Assembly (NCBI GenBank): GCA_951230915.1
Contig: OX579635.1
Location: forward strand, 5,208,001-5,272,000
DNA length: 64,000 nucleotides
Source of the DNA: Antitrichia curtipendula
Lineage: Eukaryota > Streptophyta > Bryopsida > Hypnales > Leucodontaceae
Direction: 5' to 3'
In this document: positions 24,201-36,456 of the stretch, one piece after another
Numbering within the stretch: position 1 is the stretch's first letter
How the letters are laid out: each line of letters begins with the position of its first letter
Made by a program: the position numbers and the translations under genes
Notes under the pieces: model-generated
Seen by the model: only the letters and a program-made list of their open reading frames with translations
The model's database searches: none
Told to the model about the DNA's origin: nothing

Positions 24201-25045
24201 TTGGGCACTGATATTGTGGGGCAAGGTGCCCTTTACAACTACACTAATTCAGTTACGGCCTTGAAGAACGGGGATAATATGTGGAGAGGAGCTCGTGAAA
24301 AAGACCCAGTTCTTTTGCAACTTCTTATTGAGAGCTTTTCCAAACCTGGGGATGTAGTGTTGGATTGCAATGCATCAACTGGTAAAATCTTCACTCTTGA
24401 TTTGTTTTTAGTTTTTGTGAGTTTCTACCTTTCACCAATTTGCTTTGGTTTTAATGCGGCGTACTTGTTTTTTTCTAGGCTCCAGCGTTCACGCTTGCCG
24501 TCGAAGTGGACGTCACCTCATTGCTCTCGAGTCCGATGAAGAAATCTTTGAGGTTGTTCTAGTTCCACTCTGCACTGCGGTTTCCTCCGAGGGCTCCATG
24601 GGGAAAAAACGGAAGGCACCACCAGCTTCAAAAGGCACCCCAATGGAAAGAGCTACGAAGAGGATTGCGAAGAATCGCATGTGTACGTAAGTTCTACCCT
24701 TTTTTGATTTGCATCTCTTTCAATTTTATTTCCTTCAACAATAAAAACTAATTTCTTTTCATTGTTTTCCATCTTTACAGGTTGGTAGACTTAATTCCAA
24801 GTCCTCCAAGTCCGTTGTCATTACCATGTTACATTGAGGCAATGGCCATTGACCTAGCGAACGTGGATAGTCCTACAAAAGTCAGTACTTTACCTCGGTA
24901 TGATCCGAATGTGCGTAGGTACATTGACTATGAGGCAAAAGAGGTTACTGTTGTTACTAGCAGCACTGAGAGCGGATTTAGTGCCACTTCGAGTGATGCA
25001 TCTTTTGTGTGTGGTAGCAGTTCAACATATGTTTCTAAGTCATGA
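15278..25045 (+). CDS. ParB-like domain fused to beta-class N4/N6 DNA methyltransferase, 12 exons
   Basis: Exons, all GT-AG with phases that agree: 15278-15634, 19882-19938, 20100-20800, 20885-21086, 21167-21361, 21703-21918, 22043-22272, 22736-23432, 23541-23846, 24102-24381, 24479-24686, 24781-25045. The total is about 1237 residues. The 21086 donor is weak. The N-terminus is Lys/Arg-rich. Residues ~215-340 resemble the ParB/Srx nuclease-like domain, with DGNHR at ~323-327. A helical middle and a Lys/Thr-rich linker follow. The methyltransferase part has a motif IV-like ANVPDG (~909-914), then WRGAREKD (~1048-1055), then an AdoMet motif I, DCNASTG (~1075-1081). Motif IV before motif I is the beta-class order. 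The usual D/S-PP-Y/W catalytic tetrad appears as N-V-P-D, so activity is doubtful. A KKRK signal near residue 1120 suggests a nuclear protein. ParB-methyltransferase fusions are known from bacterial mobile DNA. Exon 1 belongs by splice phase only. Confidence 0.7.
15635..17200. other. First part of the 4.2-kb intron 1, AT-rich
   Basis: Starts with gtaagt at 15635. No ORF or palindrome copies are seen until about 17.2 kb, where composition becomes more GC-rich. A hidden promoter or alternative first exon near 17.2-18.0 kb cannot be excluded. Confidence 0.5.
17229..18520. repeat. Diverged direct repeats inside intron 1
   Basis: The phrase ctgtgacggggaagga occurs at about 17439 and 17940, and ccagtccgaggt at about 17471 and 18011, so a block of roughly 500 bp appears duplicated. 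From about 18400 to 18510 the phrase actggtccgagttc recurs at short intervals. Composition is more balanced than in the flanks. No protein is supported. Confidence 0.55.
17878..19685. repeat. Cluster of CTCGGCACCGAG palindromes in intron 1
   Basis: Copies lie at 17878-17889, ~18692-18710, ~18841-18858, 19012-19030, 19115-19134 (perfect 9-bp arms, centre ca), 19219-19237, 19465-19476 (centre gc, ctcggcgccgag) and 19674-19685. Two further copies are at 22374-22395 and 25684-25711 and one at 10986-11017. Centres vary (ca, tg, ta, gc) while the arms stay complementary, so the dyad symmetry is what is kept. Confidence 0.9.
20097..20099 (+). promoter_or_regulatory. TAG that doubles as a splice acceptor
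   Basis: If exon 3 begins at the acceptor before 20031, the frame meets TAG at 20097. The same ccgtag is itself an AG acceptor, and starting the exon at 20100 keeps phase 0 and an open frame. Two acceptors 69 bp apart, one producing a truncated protein, would be a simple on/off switch. Otherwise the upstream acceptor is unused. Confidence 0.5.
22374..22395. repeat. Perfect palindrome copy in intron 7
   Basis: Ten-base arms gcctcctcgg and ccgaggaggc surround ca, inside the intron between exons 22043-22272 and 22736-23432. It is the same family as the copies in intron 1 and at both segment edges. Confidence 0.9.
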
Positions 25046-25624
25046 CTCTTGTCATTGTATGCTTTCCTTAATTCCATGTAGTGAGACTAAAAGGGCCACT
25101 ACACTTTATTTTGGTACTTTATCTTGTCTAATTGTCTTTCATTGCTTCCATGTCTTTAGAACTTCACTGATAATGGATTCTTTCAATATACTTGATATCA
25201 TTCGCCACCTCTCTTATATACCATCATCATAATGCCTTTTTGGTGTTTTTAGAAATTCATACATTACATTAAGTCATATCTCTTTGTGTCTACTTGGTTC
25301 TTTTGTATTGTTTACCACCAATTTGTGTCGCTGCATGTATTGCAAAATGTTTAGTAACCCCTCAACACATTGGAGGCTGAAATAATGACCCTGGGGTTGT
25401 AGCAAATTTTTTTTGAAAGTCTGGATCTTCAAATCTTTTTTGATAGGATTACGCACCTCATGACAACCTTATTTATGCCCAAAATATAGAAACTTGTGTT
25501 GAGGTAGGGTTGTAATAGAGCTCAACCCACCTCAATACCCACAAAAAATCAAAACTTGTTTTGAGGATATTGTGTTTATGCCCCTAAAAGAATTTTACTA
25601 TTGAAAAACAAAACATTGAAATTA
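25046..25624. other. 3' flank of the ParB-methyltransferase gene
   Basis: No gene is visible. It presumably contains the 3' untranslated region. The AT-rich sequence runs up to the right boundary hairpins. Confidence 0.5.
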
Positions 25625-25711
25625 ACACAAAATCTTTGAGGGCCGAAAGGCCTTTTGGCCGTCAAAGTTTTTGTGTAGGGCAAAAGGCCTCCTCGGTACC
25701 GAGGAGGCCTT
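25625..25711. repeat. Right boundary: two adjacent hairpins
   Basis: Hairpin one pairs acacaaaatctttgagggcc (25625-25644) with ggccgtcaaagtttttgtgt, giving 20-bp arms with three mismatches. Hairpin two is a perfect 28-bp palindrome at 25684-25711 centred on ggtacc. The order of the two hairpins and the following agacctaaacagtaaaa match the left boundary at 10959 in direct orientation. Confidence 0.9.
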
Positions 25712-28700
25712 CTCGCTGTCATAATTTACTTGCAATTTCAGACCTAAACAGTAAAAAAAAAGCAACAATCAAGCCCCACGCATATTTACATTTTTTGGGG
25801 GGGGATATTTCATTCATCCTTATTAATCCACATTCATCCACATTCATCTTTATCAATTTATCATCCATCCACTTCCGTTCGACTTTTTGGAAATAATGAT
25901 TTCTACTATTTCGAATCTCTCCTTTTGCCAACAATTATTTTGTTTTTTTCCACGGATATGGGGGCTAGTTTTTACCAAATGATAAAGTGGTTAAGAATTA
26001 ATATTATAAGTTTAACATTGACCTACTAGTAGGAGTGTCATCCAAAATAGTACTTAAGTGTTCATTTTATATAAATAGTAGAACTTCCATAACAATAGTA
26101 ATGATTCTTCAACCAATTTGGTCTTAGATCAACCCTCTTTTTCTTTTCTTTTTCTATTTCAAAGGTGGCTCTAAATTTTGGGTTGAAAGTAGCAATAATA
26201 GAGAATTTTTTATATAACTTTATTATAATTTTAGAAGCTATAATACAATTTTTGACAATTTTCAACAACAATGCTATTAAATCTAGCTAAAACCTACATT
26301 CTTCTTTTTGTAATTCCTTGTAGCATTGTAGCTATTATAAGTGGGAGGCATGATCAACATCCCTTTGCAAAATATTTGATATTTTTACAAAATATAAGGT
26401 TTGACAGAATAAGGTTTGATAGAATAAAAATCTCCCTCAATAACTTTTTTTTTCTATAAAATCTTTTTTGTATCAAATAAAATAAAATTTTAGCATGTGT
26501 TTTAGATTTAGTTTTTGCCAAATTTTTCTTATTACAGTGGCAAAATAAAATATTTCTTAAAATCTAAGGTAGATGACATTTTTCTAATCATTCAAATAAT
26601 TCAACATATTTGTTGTATGAATATAGTAAGAAGAACTTTTTCCCCATTTAGAGAAATAGATTTCAAAAGGATTTCATATTTTTCATATTTTTCATATTTT
26701 TTCTCTCTTAAACAAGATTTCTATAAAAAAATTTCATACAACTTCCATTCAACCTATTTTTCTTGTTATATAGTTCATTCTATTTTTAACCATAGGCTGA
26801 TTACAAAATTGACAATGCTCCAATGTAAGTGATAATTGTAGCTTCCAATCTACATCTTGTGATTATTATATACTTTCAATGTACACCTCTTCAGCATTTG
26901 TACTACTCTTGCTCTGCGTAAGCTGTCATCTAAACTACGACTGATCAAAAATATAGTAGTCTAATCTGAGAAAATAGGTGCCTAGTTGGAAGAAGGTCAA
27001 TTATAGTAGTAATATTTAGGGTAGACCTCCATGCACAAAAAAATTAAACAAACCTTGCAAAATAGGCAAAAGATGTTCTCGAATTGTCCATAGAAATGAA
27101 CAAGGTACAAAAAAAGAATCAAAAGTGTTGATTGACAATTTTTTGTGAAAATCAAGGAAGGTTCATTTCTAATTTCAAAATACCATTTAAACATTGAACT
27201 TGAATTTTTTTTGTTGCTATAAGTTTGACAATAAGGCAAAGTTATTTTAAGATTATAGTTTATCTCTAATCACATTGAAATGAAAACATTTTCAAACTTA
27301 GCAAGGTAATACTAATTCTCAAAAACTTGAAAATTCACTTCAATTCCGATATACTATGGAATTTTGCAAAAGAATAGACATCCATATAGGAAGAAATCAC
27401 CAAATCTCATTATTTAATTATTTTGTCAATTTGTGTACATGGAAACTTCTTGATTTTAAGACTTAAAAATTGAAAATATTAACTAGCACAAATTTCAAGA
27501 GCAATACAAATAAACAAGAATTGTGGAGCAAAAAAATGATTGACATTAAAAAAAATTGTAACCAAAGGCAATAAAAAATGCAAATCCATAAACAATGAGT
27601 AGTAAACAATGATTAGTGCAGTGAGAAGTATTTGAATATTTTGAAAAATGTAGATAATATCATATTTATAACCATGGATTTTTATAAAGTCAAACGATCA
27701 TTTGTTCATATGATTTTGGTCTAGCCCCTATTCCCATAAAAGAATGTAGTTGAGGACTTAGGAATTCTAGAACCATTTTTGAAAAATGTTGAGGCCCATA
27801 AAGGGCCTTGATTCTTATACTATACTTGCACATCATCATTATCCTTGCACGAGCTAAAATATGATGGTCTGACATACTAGAAGGATGACCAAATCAATCA
27901 ATGCAAGGGGTGGCAACCAATAACAACACCAGATTGTTAGTGGGTTTGTCATATTATCCATTACAAGAGAGAAGGACATGATTGTGTCTTTTTTGCTCTT
28001 TTTACTTCCATTCTCCCACTTCTTTTGTTTGCCCAATGTTGTAATATCCTTGTTGCTGGAGTCTCTATATTGGTGTTTCTCTTTTTGTTTTTTTGTAACC
28101 ATGAGGCAAAGAAGTTCAATTTTGAGTGTCATTGTTTTCATAAAACAAAATGGAAATTGGGTGCCCACAGAAATTGGCATCAATTCATGGATGACTCTTT
28201 GGGGGGGTCACTTAGAGTATCCATTAGAAACCACATGCATGCAAATAAAACTTTGGACCCCTATTTACTTTTTGAATTTAAAATTTAAAAAAATAAATAT
28301 ATATGAATAGATTTTCCTACTTTGAAATTTTATGTTTTGAATTATTGATATTATTATTTGTTAATAATAATTGGTTACAAATATTTGAAGTAAAAAGATA
28401 CACTGTAAAACTGAAAAATAACTTTTGCACCTCTATATTATATAATCAAAATTATCTAAAAAATTAACATAAAATTTCTAAAAATAACTCTCTATTGAAA
28501 GCTCCTTTTGAGTTGAATATTGATTCAATGGTCATCTAAATGTGTTCTCTATAATTATTTGAGTTGAAATACATGCCATGTTAGTTCATTTTCAACCTCT
28601 TCTAGAAATCATTTCATATTTTATTTGAGTTGGAAATTTTGGCAATAGAAACCTACAGTCATTATTAAACAATGCTCAAAATTTTAGGTTGAAATTATAG

Positions 28701-29539
28701 TTTATTAGAAACCACTTGTTTGCACGTGGTTTGTTGTAGTAGAACTAAGTGCACCTCCTGAGGTGACTCTTTTACCTGGGAAAACTGGAGGTCATGCTAA
28801 AGATGCACAAAAGCATGGAGGTTCTAAAAGCATAGAGGGTGACTATAAGGCGGAGGTTCTAAAATTCAGAGTGAAACTGAGGTCAAATATTGTAGTAGAA
28901 GTGCTAGTCCAACACGTCTACATGTGGAAGCAACTAGATTTGAACCCGGTACAACCATTGTCCATCACAAGAGCGTGCTTATTTAAAAATTTTGTCTACA
29001 TCTTTATTTGTTTCAAGTTTCAACTTGCATGCTAAACTTCAACTTGTAAATTTGTTAAACTTGTGAATTCACTAATTTGGCAATTTATTAAGTTTTCAAC
29101 TTGAAATGAATAGTACTTGAGGCTATCATTAAGAAACTAAACTCAAGATCGTTCAATTATGGCAGAACTACCTGACCATGCATGAAATTTATGAATAGGG
29201 TATCAAGAAATGAAATCCTAATTGTTTTTTACAAAAATTAGGAAACATATATTTGCATGCACTATAAGTAATCTGTGTTTTATGTGGTGTTACAAAGAAA
29301 TGAGTCATGTTATCATTGACATCAATGCATCACAGATTATGAGCCTATGGGAAGCAAATGCTGGAAAAGATGTGGGGATGTTGGAGCAAAAACAAGTGGA
29401 TAACACAAGGGATCTGTATATTTTTTTGGACACCAAATAAAACATGGTTATGTTTATTAGAACATCCCAAAAAACATGGAAGTGCCATGTCAACTGGGAG
29501 TTCCAAATTTACTTGGATAAATTTCTATAAGTTATTGTA
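25712..29539. other. AT-rich gene-free DNA
   Basis: Only short random frames are present. Simple patches include catcca-rich sequence at 25810-25870 and a tttttcatattt run at 26670-26700. I see no gene, RNA or intact element. Confidence 0.6.
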
Positions 29540-29970
29540 GGCTAAGGTAAAATGTTGATTGGATGTGAAAATAATATGAGAAGGACAGCCATGTGGCATG
29601 CTTTGAAAAAAAGGGAAATGGATGGATGTGCACTATGGATGAAAAAATAATTTTTTTATACAAGTAAAGTGGCAAGCAGTAAGACAATCCATATGGGATA
29701 TGTAAAACAAAATTCTTGTTCAAAGTTGAATGTCTAAAAAAACATCCACATGTCTGAAACAACATCCACGTGCAATATGGTCAAGTTCCCATCTTTGAAT
29801 TATCCCATATCCTTTGTCATGGATGGGCAATGGATTTCAATATAAAATGGACCTCATCACCCTTCATTCTCATTAAATGCCAATGAATTAATTACTTGAC
29901 TTGCCCATCAAAATTTCTTTTAATGATAGATGATAAATCCTTGGTAAATTTGACAATTTCTCTTATTCAT
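29540..29970 (+). repeat. Repeat family H, partial copy 1
   Basis: Blocks near 29650-29720 (tatacaagtaaagtggcaag, then gacaatccatatgggatatg) and 29800-29960 (aattatcccatatcctttg, then tttgacttgcccatcaa-like) recur at 38050-38960 and, reversed, at 57430-59110. No coding capacity. Confidence 0.6.
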
Positions 29971-32900
29971 TTTTTTGGAATTTTTTTACATAATTACATA
30001 ATTATTATTTTGAAATAATTATTTCATGCAATTAATGCCACGTGTGATTTTCAATGAGCTATGTCACGTGCTACATTGTCATGGTGATTTTTTTATTAAA
30101 AAAAAGGGACATTGCCCAAACAAAAAATGATGATATGGCCGCCATATGGCATCTACATGGCGGGCTTTTGGAAAGTGCAAATACAAGGTATCAACAACCA
30201 TTTTCATGAAACAAGTAGACATTAGGGCATGTTACAATGGATTTGAGTTGTTTGTGGAAATGCCACGTACAACAACTTTTAGGTGACGTAAAAAAAATTG
30301 ACACACCTTCAATTGAAAAAAATATACTTTTACGTCTTTAAAAACACCACAAAAAATGCGGGATTCTTCTAGTGACAAGTGGGTGTACCTCATTGATAGC
30401 GTATCTGGCAATGTAGAAACTTGAACTTGTGAATTTATAAACGTGAACTTGTGAACTTGAACATGAGTTGAACATAAGTGAATACTTGAGTGATGGAACA
30501 TGAACTTACTGAACTTGAATGTGAATTTGTGAACTTAAACTTGTGAATTTATTGAACTGAATTGAGTCCATTGTTTGACAAATCTATATCCATCAGCATT
30601 CAAAGATTGGATTGACCCAAAATGTATCTTACGAGTCATTGTTGTGGTACATGCCGACATTGAAGAGTTGACTTGTGGTGGACAAACACACAAGGAGCTA
30701 TTACATGATTATGTTTTCTTCTATAATGCATTCTATGTTCTTTGTATTTCATCTACTGCATACGATCAAATTCATACATTGGACCTTCTAGATTTCAATA
30801 GCTCCTATTAGCCTCTTCACGATATGCCGATAATAGTCTTACCAAGCTAAAAAAGAGTAGATTTCCATTGTGCAATGAAGCCCAACGTTGGAAGCAAACA
30901 AATCCAAATTTCAATTTTTATGCCCGTAGGTGTTTTGTTGATTTATTCTTTGCAGCATCAAATATACATAAGACACCTACCATGTTTGTTTTCAAACAGG
31001 TGAGTGAACTATTGTATTTGCTATTAATGGACAATGATAGGGATTGTAAGATATCAATCAAAGATTCAAGGCAAATGTCATTAAATGTCTTGCTTCTCGA
31101 GAGTCACTTATCTTCCAATATCACCTTGGGAGGGAGGGGGCAGTGAGTGGTAGCAGTAGAAAACTACGTGTGAACAAATGATAGGGTGCCTAAAAAACAT
31201 TTGAGACAAAAATTATAATTTTTTTTTATATACTATAGGGTACAAAAATGACATGACATGTCTTCAAACTACTATAAAGTTCATATTTGTTATATTGAAA
31301 CTTTTTGCAATCTCATTTTTATCCTCAATTTGAAGATAAACTGTTTTATTTCTTTACTAGTATTTTTTTGTAAATAGGTAACAACACCAATTTTTAGAGT
31401 TTCGTTATAAAATCACTATTTTAGCATTATTTATTTTTTATTTCAATTACTATTTTTTTAAATGAATTTTTCAATAACTAGCATTTTGTCTCAAAATCTG
31501 CAAAAAGTCTCAAATATGGCCTTTATAGGATATAGAAAGTAGGTTCAATTAGAAAAAAATCAGACTTAGAATACCCCCCTATTTATTCTTTTTTTGGCCA
31601 AAAATATTAAATGTTGCTGCCTTGTGAGTAGCATATTCAAAGTGTTCAATAATTTTACAGACCTTACTATTTTCTACATAAGATGTTGGCTAGCTTTAGG
31701 TGTATGTCATTTAATTTTGGAAATTGGCGGTTCTTGTTTTGGGCCCTCTATTTGTTATTCCAGCTATTCAGGGTTTAGGGTTCGCTTTAGGGTTTGGGGA
31801 TTGCCCAGTCTGTCTTTTCCATTGTCTTCGGTTTAGGACTGTTATTTTGCGTTTGCAAATTGAAGATGCGATTGTTTTCTAGTTTTCCCATTAGTTACAA
31901 TACTGCATATTTGAGTTTAGGTGTACAAGCTCAGTTTTTTTTGTGTTTCCATAACTAGACATGATGTGCAAATTTTGTTTACTCATTGTGTTTCTAAATA
32001 CAAGTAGGACATTCTATTTCATACTACCATTGCATACTAACATGATAGTGCAAAAATAGGTCTTTCATATTATTGTGCATATTATGAAGACATGTACATT
32101 GAATTAAACAATGTAGGCTAAAGTAAAGTTGATATCAAAAAGCAATCTCTATATCATTCATATTAATCATGTAAAAAGGACCTAAACTTAAAGTTCAATT
32201 GATAGCACTCAATAATATGATACTTACCTAGTAAATGTGTCATTGCTATTTTTTTATGGAAGACAAAATAGTAGTATTGACTACACTTTTTTGTTAAATT
32301 CTAGTTGTAAGTAGTTATTAGTGGGGGAAAGAAAAGAAACTTTGAAAGAAATTTAATGTAGGACAAAAATTGTAGTAGACTTTTTTTTTTAATCTGAATT
32401 ATCATATCATTTATTCATATCAATTTAGAATTATAAGTAATGCAAGCCCCTTCTCTAATAACCCAAAGTAGGAAATTATATAATGATAGCGTGTTTTAAA
32501 AAATAAAAATAAAAATAATACCCCCCTAAAAAATACTTGGTATTCACACCTATGCCCTTAGTTTTTTTATACACTGCCGGGGCCCCTCCCCCCCGGATAT
32601 CACATTGTGAGATCTACACTTTATGCAATGTTTGTTTACAAATGCATAACAATTCAACTTTAAAAGCAATTGATTAATTCAAACCGTTCACTATGGTGGT
32701 TGTATCATGTGAAAATGGAGATTCAAAGCAGGATCTTGAAGTGGGATTAACATGGTTACTTTGTGACATTAGAGAATAAATTTTTGTGCAACTAGATATG
32801 CATAATGATTTTGACATATGAATTGTTACTAATGATAAAATAGAGAAGATCAATCGGCAACAAGAGAAAACACCACAGCTCAAAGTGTCATATTACTGAA

Positions 32901-33828
32901 GAGACTTCGGCTCATCATCAAAGATTAGAAGTTACATGCATTAACAACAAGCACAACCTACGGTGATCTTCTCTGTTTCTTACTAGATCAATGAGAATCA
33001 ATTGTCTAGATTTGTATGTGGAATTTAATACCTATAGGGGTTGAGGCTTACATATATGACAACTAAATTGTGTCTAAGATTATATGGTCTTTGAGTTTCC
33101 ATTGAATAACTTTGCATATTGACGGAATTCCCTCTTTCCTTATGAGGACTCCACATCGATATACATTCCATATAACTACCCTTTACAAACCTTCACTACA
33201 ATAACAAATTATCCTATGTGATATTTCTATCATGCACAAATTGGATCAAGACATATATAGTCTTTAGTAAGGTCATGATATGCATAATGAAAAATAAGAC
33301 TTGAACATCACCAAAAAAAATTGAAATTGATCTTTGTAAGGCTAACCTTCTAAAGAATAGAATTCCAATTAGTAGTCTTTTTTGTTATGGATTCAACATT
33401 AAGATCAGTCTTCATAAACAAGGACTAATACTCAATCAACACTAGTTGAATTGGGCCAAAGCATGAGATCTACTATGTAATCACATTGTATAGTACTTTC
33501 ATTGCCCTTTGTTTTCATAAAGTCAACAAAAATTGCAAACTCTAAGTGACACTTTGGAGACTTATTGAAGTAGGTGTCCAAGGTTGCGTATAGCTCTTTT
33601 ATGCAATGAACCACCAAAAGGTCATACAAGGTCTCCACACATAGATTGATTATGTGTGTTATACAATAAACACTAATGGAGAAAAGTGCATACTTCTTTT
33701 GAATCTATGCCATCACACTGATTTGGCTGCCTTACAAAGTAGAGACTTTGTTTGTTCCCCATCCACCTACATGCTACCAAAATCATTTGCAAAAAGGTCC
33801 TTATAAGTAATAATTTATGAGGTTCTTG
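29971..33828. other. AT-rich gene-free DNA with simple repeats
   Basis: Contains the acttgtgaa-type repeat at 30415-30560 and a short ggtttagggttcgctttaggg stretch near 31770-31790. No supported gene is present. Confidence 0.55.
30415..30560. repeat. Degenerate gaacttgtgaactt minisatellite
   Basis: About ten imperfect repeats of acttgtgaa, acttgaac or similar words occur in 150 bp. A milder version lies at 29010-29105. Confidence 0.75.
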
Positions 33829-34000
33829 CACTAGTAGAAAACGCAAGAATTTTGACATAATTATGTTGATTTGGTTGTGTTGTCCCGGTCACTGTTTTGT
33901 TGATTTTAACAGATTTATGTTAAAATCAACAAAACAGTGACCGGGACAACACGACCAAATCAATAGAATTATGTCAAAATTCTCGCATTTTCTACTAGTG
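33829..34000. mobile_element. CACTA-type foldback MITE, 172 bp, TTG duplication
   Basis: Starts cactagtagaaaacgcaaga and ends in its complement, tctactagtg. Almost the whole element is a near-perfect inverted repeat, with a short centre near 33912-33918. A 3-bp duplication TTG lies at 33826-33828 and 34001-34003. The CACTA start and the 3-bp duplication are diagnostic of the CACTA (En/Spm) superfamily. The transcript would form a long hairpin. Confidence 0.9.
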
Positions 34001-34151
34001 TTGAAACCACTCTTCCACTAAACGTGTTACTAACAATAGAATGGGGGGGTCTGACCCAATCCTTCACAAAATAACCATGTACACTCAACCAATTATGATT
34101 GTTGATAATAAACACTTTATTGATCGTGACGCTCATGAATTAGCTATGCAT

Positions 34152-35080
34152 TTAACCCCTCAAGGACTGTGATTATGTTTTCACCCAAAACGTTCCAAAA
34201 CTGCCATTTCTAGTATAAGCACCAAATTTTAGAAAAACACACACTTTTTAGACACATGTTACCGTGAAATCTTGTAGTACGTTGGTTTGAAAAGATGTGG
34301 GAAAATTTTCAAATTTTTTGACTAAGTAGATTGCAAGATATTAGTATTTGAAGTGACAAAAATCCTTTTTTTGGCCCTTCAAAAAACTAGGTAGCTGCAC
34401 TTGACAAGCTCACATTTGTATGAAAAAATGTTTAAAATGGTGGTAATTTTAGGATTCATTTTTCAAGTCAAGTTGGCTACATGCTTAAAAGTTTTCAAAT
34501 AATTTAGAATTGTACAACATGTAAGAAAAAATTGTAAATAGAAAGAAGTAGATAATGATTCAAAATACAAAGTTGTTAAGAATTTTGTTATGGACTTGAA
34601 AAATGACAATCCCAATGGTTGTAGTGTTGTAATAAACATTCTACATCCTATGGTTTTATTCTTTTAAAAAAATATTAAAAATTAAGTAAAATAAAGGACT
34701 TCGAAGTTTATTTTAGAGTAGACAATCCAAAATTGCCCACAAACTAAAACTCCTCATAATTTTTGACTCATTCATCAAAATGGAATGATTCAAAGCTTTC
34801 CAAGTCTACATAATTCTAAAAAAAAATTCAAATTCTTATTTATGAAAAAATAGTTTTTAAAAATTTGCCCGGACTACTTGGCTAGGGAAAAAAATAACAT
34901 ATTAGGCTATAATTTTTTATTCATATTCTCAAATGTCATGAGATTTAATACATATGAAAGATATTCCTCATTCCCATCTTCTATTGAAATTTTAGCCTAA
35001 ATATGAAAATCTCTAGTCACACGTACCTACCCAAAATTTCTATGTTGCCAAAAAACGCGTGCTAGTCTTTTAGGGGTTAA
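34152..35080. mobile_element. TTAA-flanked element, copy B (most complete)
   Basis: Left end TTAACCCCTCAAGGAC, right end (reverse complement) TTAACCCCTAAAAGAC, so ~12-bp inverted termini with TTAA at each side. Its right half matches, inverted, the left half of 58001-58909. No ORF. TTAA duplication and a CCC start are what piggyBac-type non-autonomous elements show. Confidence 0.7.
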
Positions 35081-36456
35081 CATGCACTCCATTGTTGCTT
35101 GCATCATGTACTTATGTAGGATAGTAGCAATCTTCTAACTAGTAAAATCACTATAACGAAGCCTTCCCATGTTCTCCACTTCAAGATGTTGAAACAAAGA
35201 CTAAGATTACTTATATTACAATATGGACCTTCTATTTGCCAAAAAAATGAAAGACAATGTTGATTTGGAATTTTTTTTAAATCTCACTAGGGTGACTAGA
35301 CAACCTTTAGTCACAAGATGAAATATAGTTGCAAACTTTATTGTGCATAGAAAGCTTCATATTGGCAATTCTTGTAGTTGAAATAGAAGTAGAATTCACC
35401 AAGCTTTATTGCACCAAACATATTGGACTTAATTATTGCATGCCCTTGGTGTTCAAGAAATTGTTCCATTTAAGGGATATCAACTTCAACCATCCTTCAA
35501 TCACTATACACACAATGCGATACACACTAGCATTGGAATTGTTGGCATCCCTATTCAATTCCCTCTAAGAAAACTTTGCGGACTAGATATCTCTAAACTT
35601 GCAATGGTTGTCCATCCACATATAACACTTCTTTCTCTCCGCCTCCAATGTCACCTTATCTTCTATTGTAGCTACCCTCTAAGCATCACATGGATGATCA
35701 AAGGATAAGTATATTGGAGTTCTTTCATGGCTACCAACAACATCCTTCCACCTTGATTGTTTGCTCGAAATGTTAATCATTACTTGCACCACAATAAGTT
35801 GAGCTAAATCCAATTCCATATATTTAGATTGGCTAGTTGAAGTCTCACCATTGCCACTCAAAATACACATAGGAGTCTCCTCACAAGAGGAATTTTGGCT
35901 ACTAAAAAATTATTTGACTTTATAATTTATAGGCAATTTCAGCAAACCCATTATCCTAACCAATCTTTACAACAATATAACCCGTAGAGGCAATAATTAT
36001 ATAAAATCAAAAAACAATTGAGGTGAACAAATTGTAAAAGCAACTACAATGTGTAAATTGAGAAACAATTGCACTACTAACATCAAAATCACAACCAAGG
36101 ATTTGAAAGGATAGAGGTGCAAAGGTAAGCAACATGGAAACCTAAACATGATTAGGTGCAACAACTATACAACAATTCTTCATTTTCTCCTAATTAGCTA
36201 GAAATATTGTGATTAATTCAAATATTAAACCTAATCCCTCTTTTGCTAGGTCTCTGGCGACCCAAATTTATCAATATTCAAATGAACCATTAAACAATAT
36301 ATTTTTATTGCAACGCTTGCAAATGCTCGGAATGCCAACAAAATAGACCAAAATTTGGAGCACCCTCTTAATGAAGCAACCAACTATAGGAGCTCTTCAA
36401 ATGCCTAAAAGCAGATGATAAATTGCATCGTATGTTACTCATAAATTGCAAAGATA
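35081..36456. other. AT-rich gene-free DNA
   Basis: Only short incidental frames occur. I see no element ends or repeats that I could match elsewhere in the window. Confidence 0.5.

Larger units (their letters stand above)
10959..25711. mobile_element. Candidate 14.8-kb composite element: SWIM transposase plus ParB-methyltransferase
   Basis: The segment is bounded by paired hairpins at 10959-11017 and 25625-25711. It contains two divergent genes, and every copy of the CCTCGGCACCGAGG-type palindrome I could find in the window lies inside or at its edges. After the hairpins both edges also share agacataaacaataaaa-like sequence, in direct orientation. I infer one large DNA transposon. I found no convincing target-site duplication or long terminal inverted repeat, so the exact ends are uncertain. 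The alternative is two adjacent elements of the same repeat family. Confidence 0.5.

Noticed and set aside
28915..28990. tRNA or tRNA-derived SINE (minus-strand gggttcaaatc B-box-like word)
   Set aside because: No matching A box, acceptor stem or tail could be found.
31765..31800. Interstitial telomere at ggtttagggttcgctttaggg
   Set aside because: Only two or three imperfect units; too short to support.
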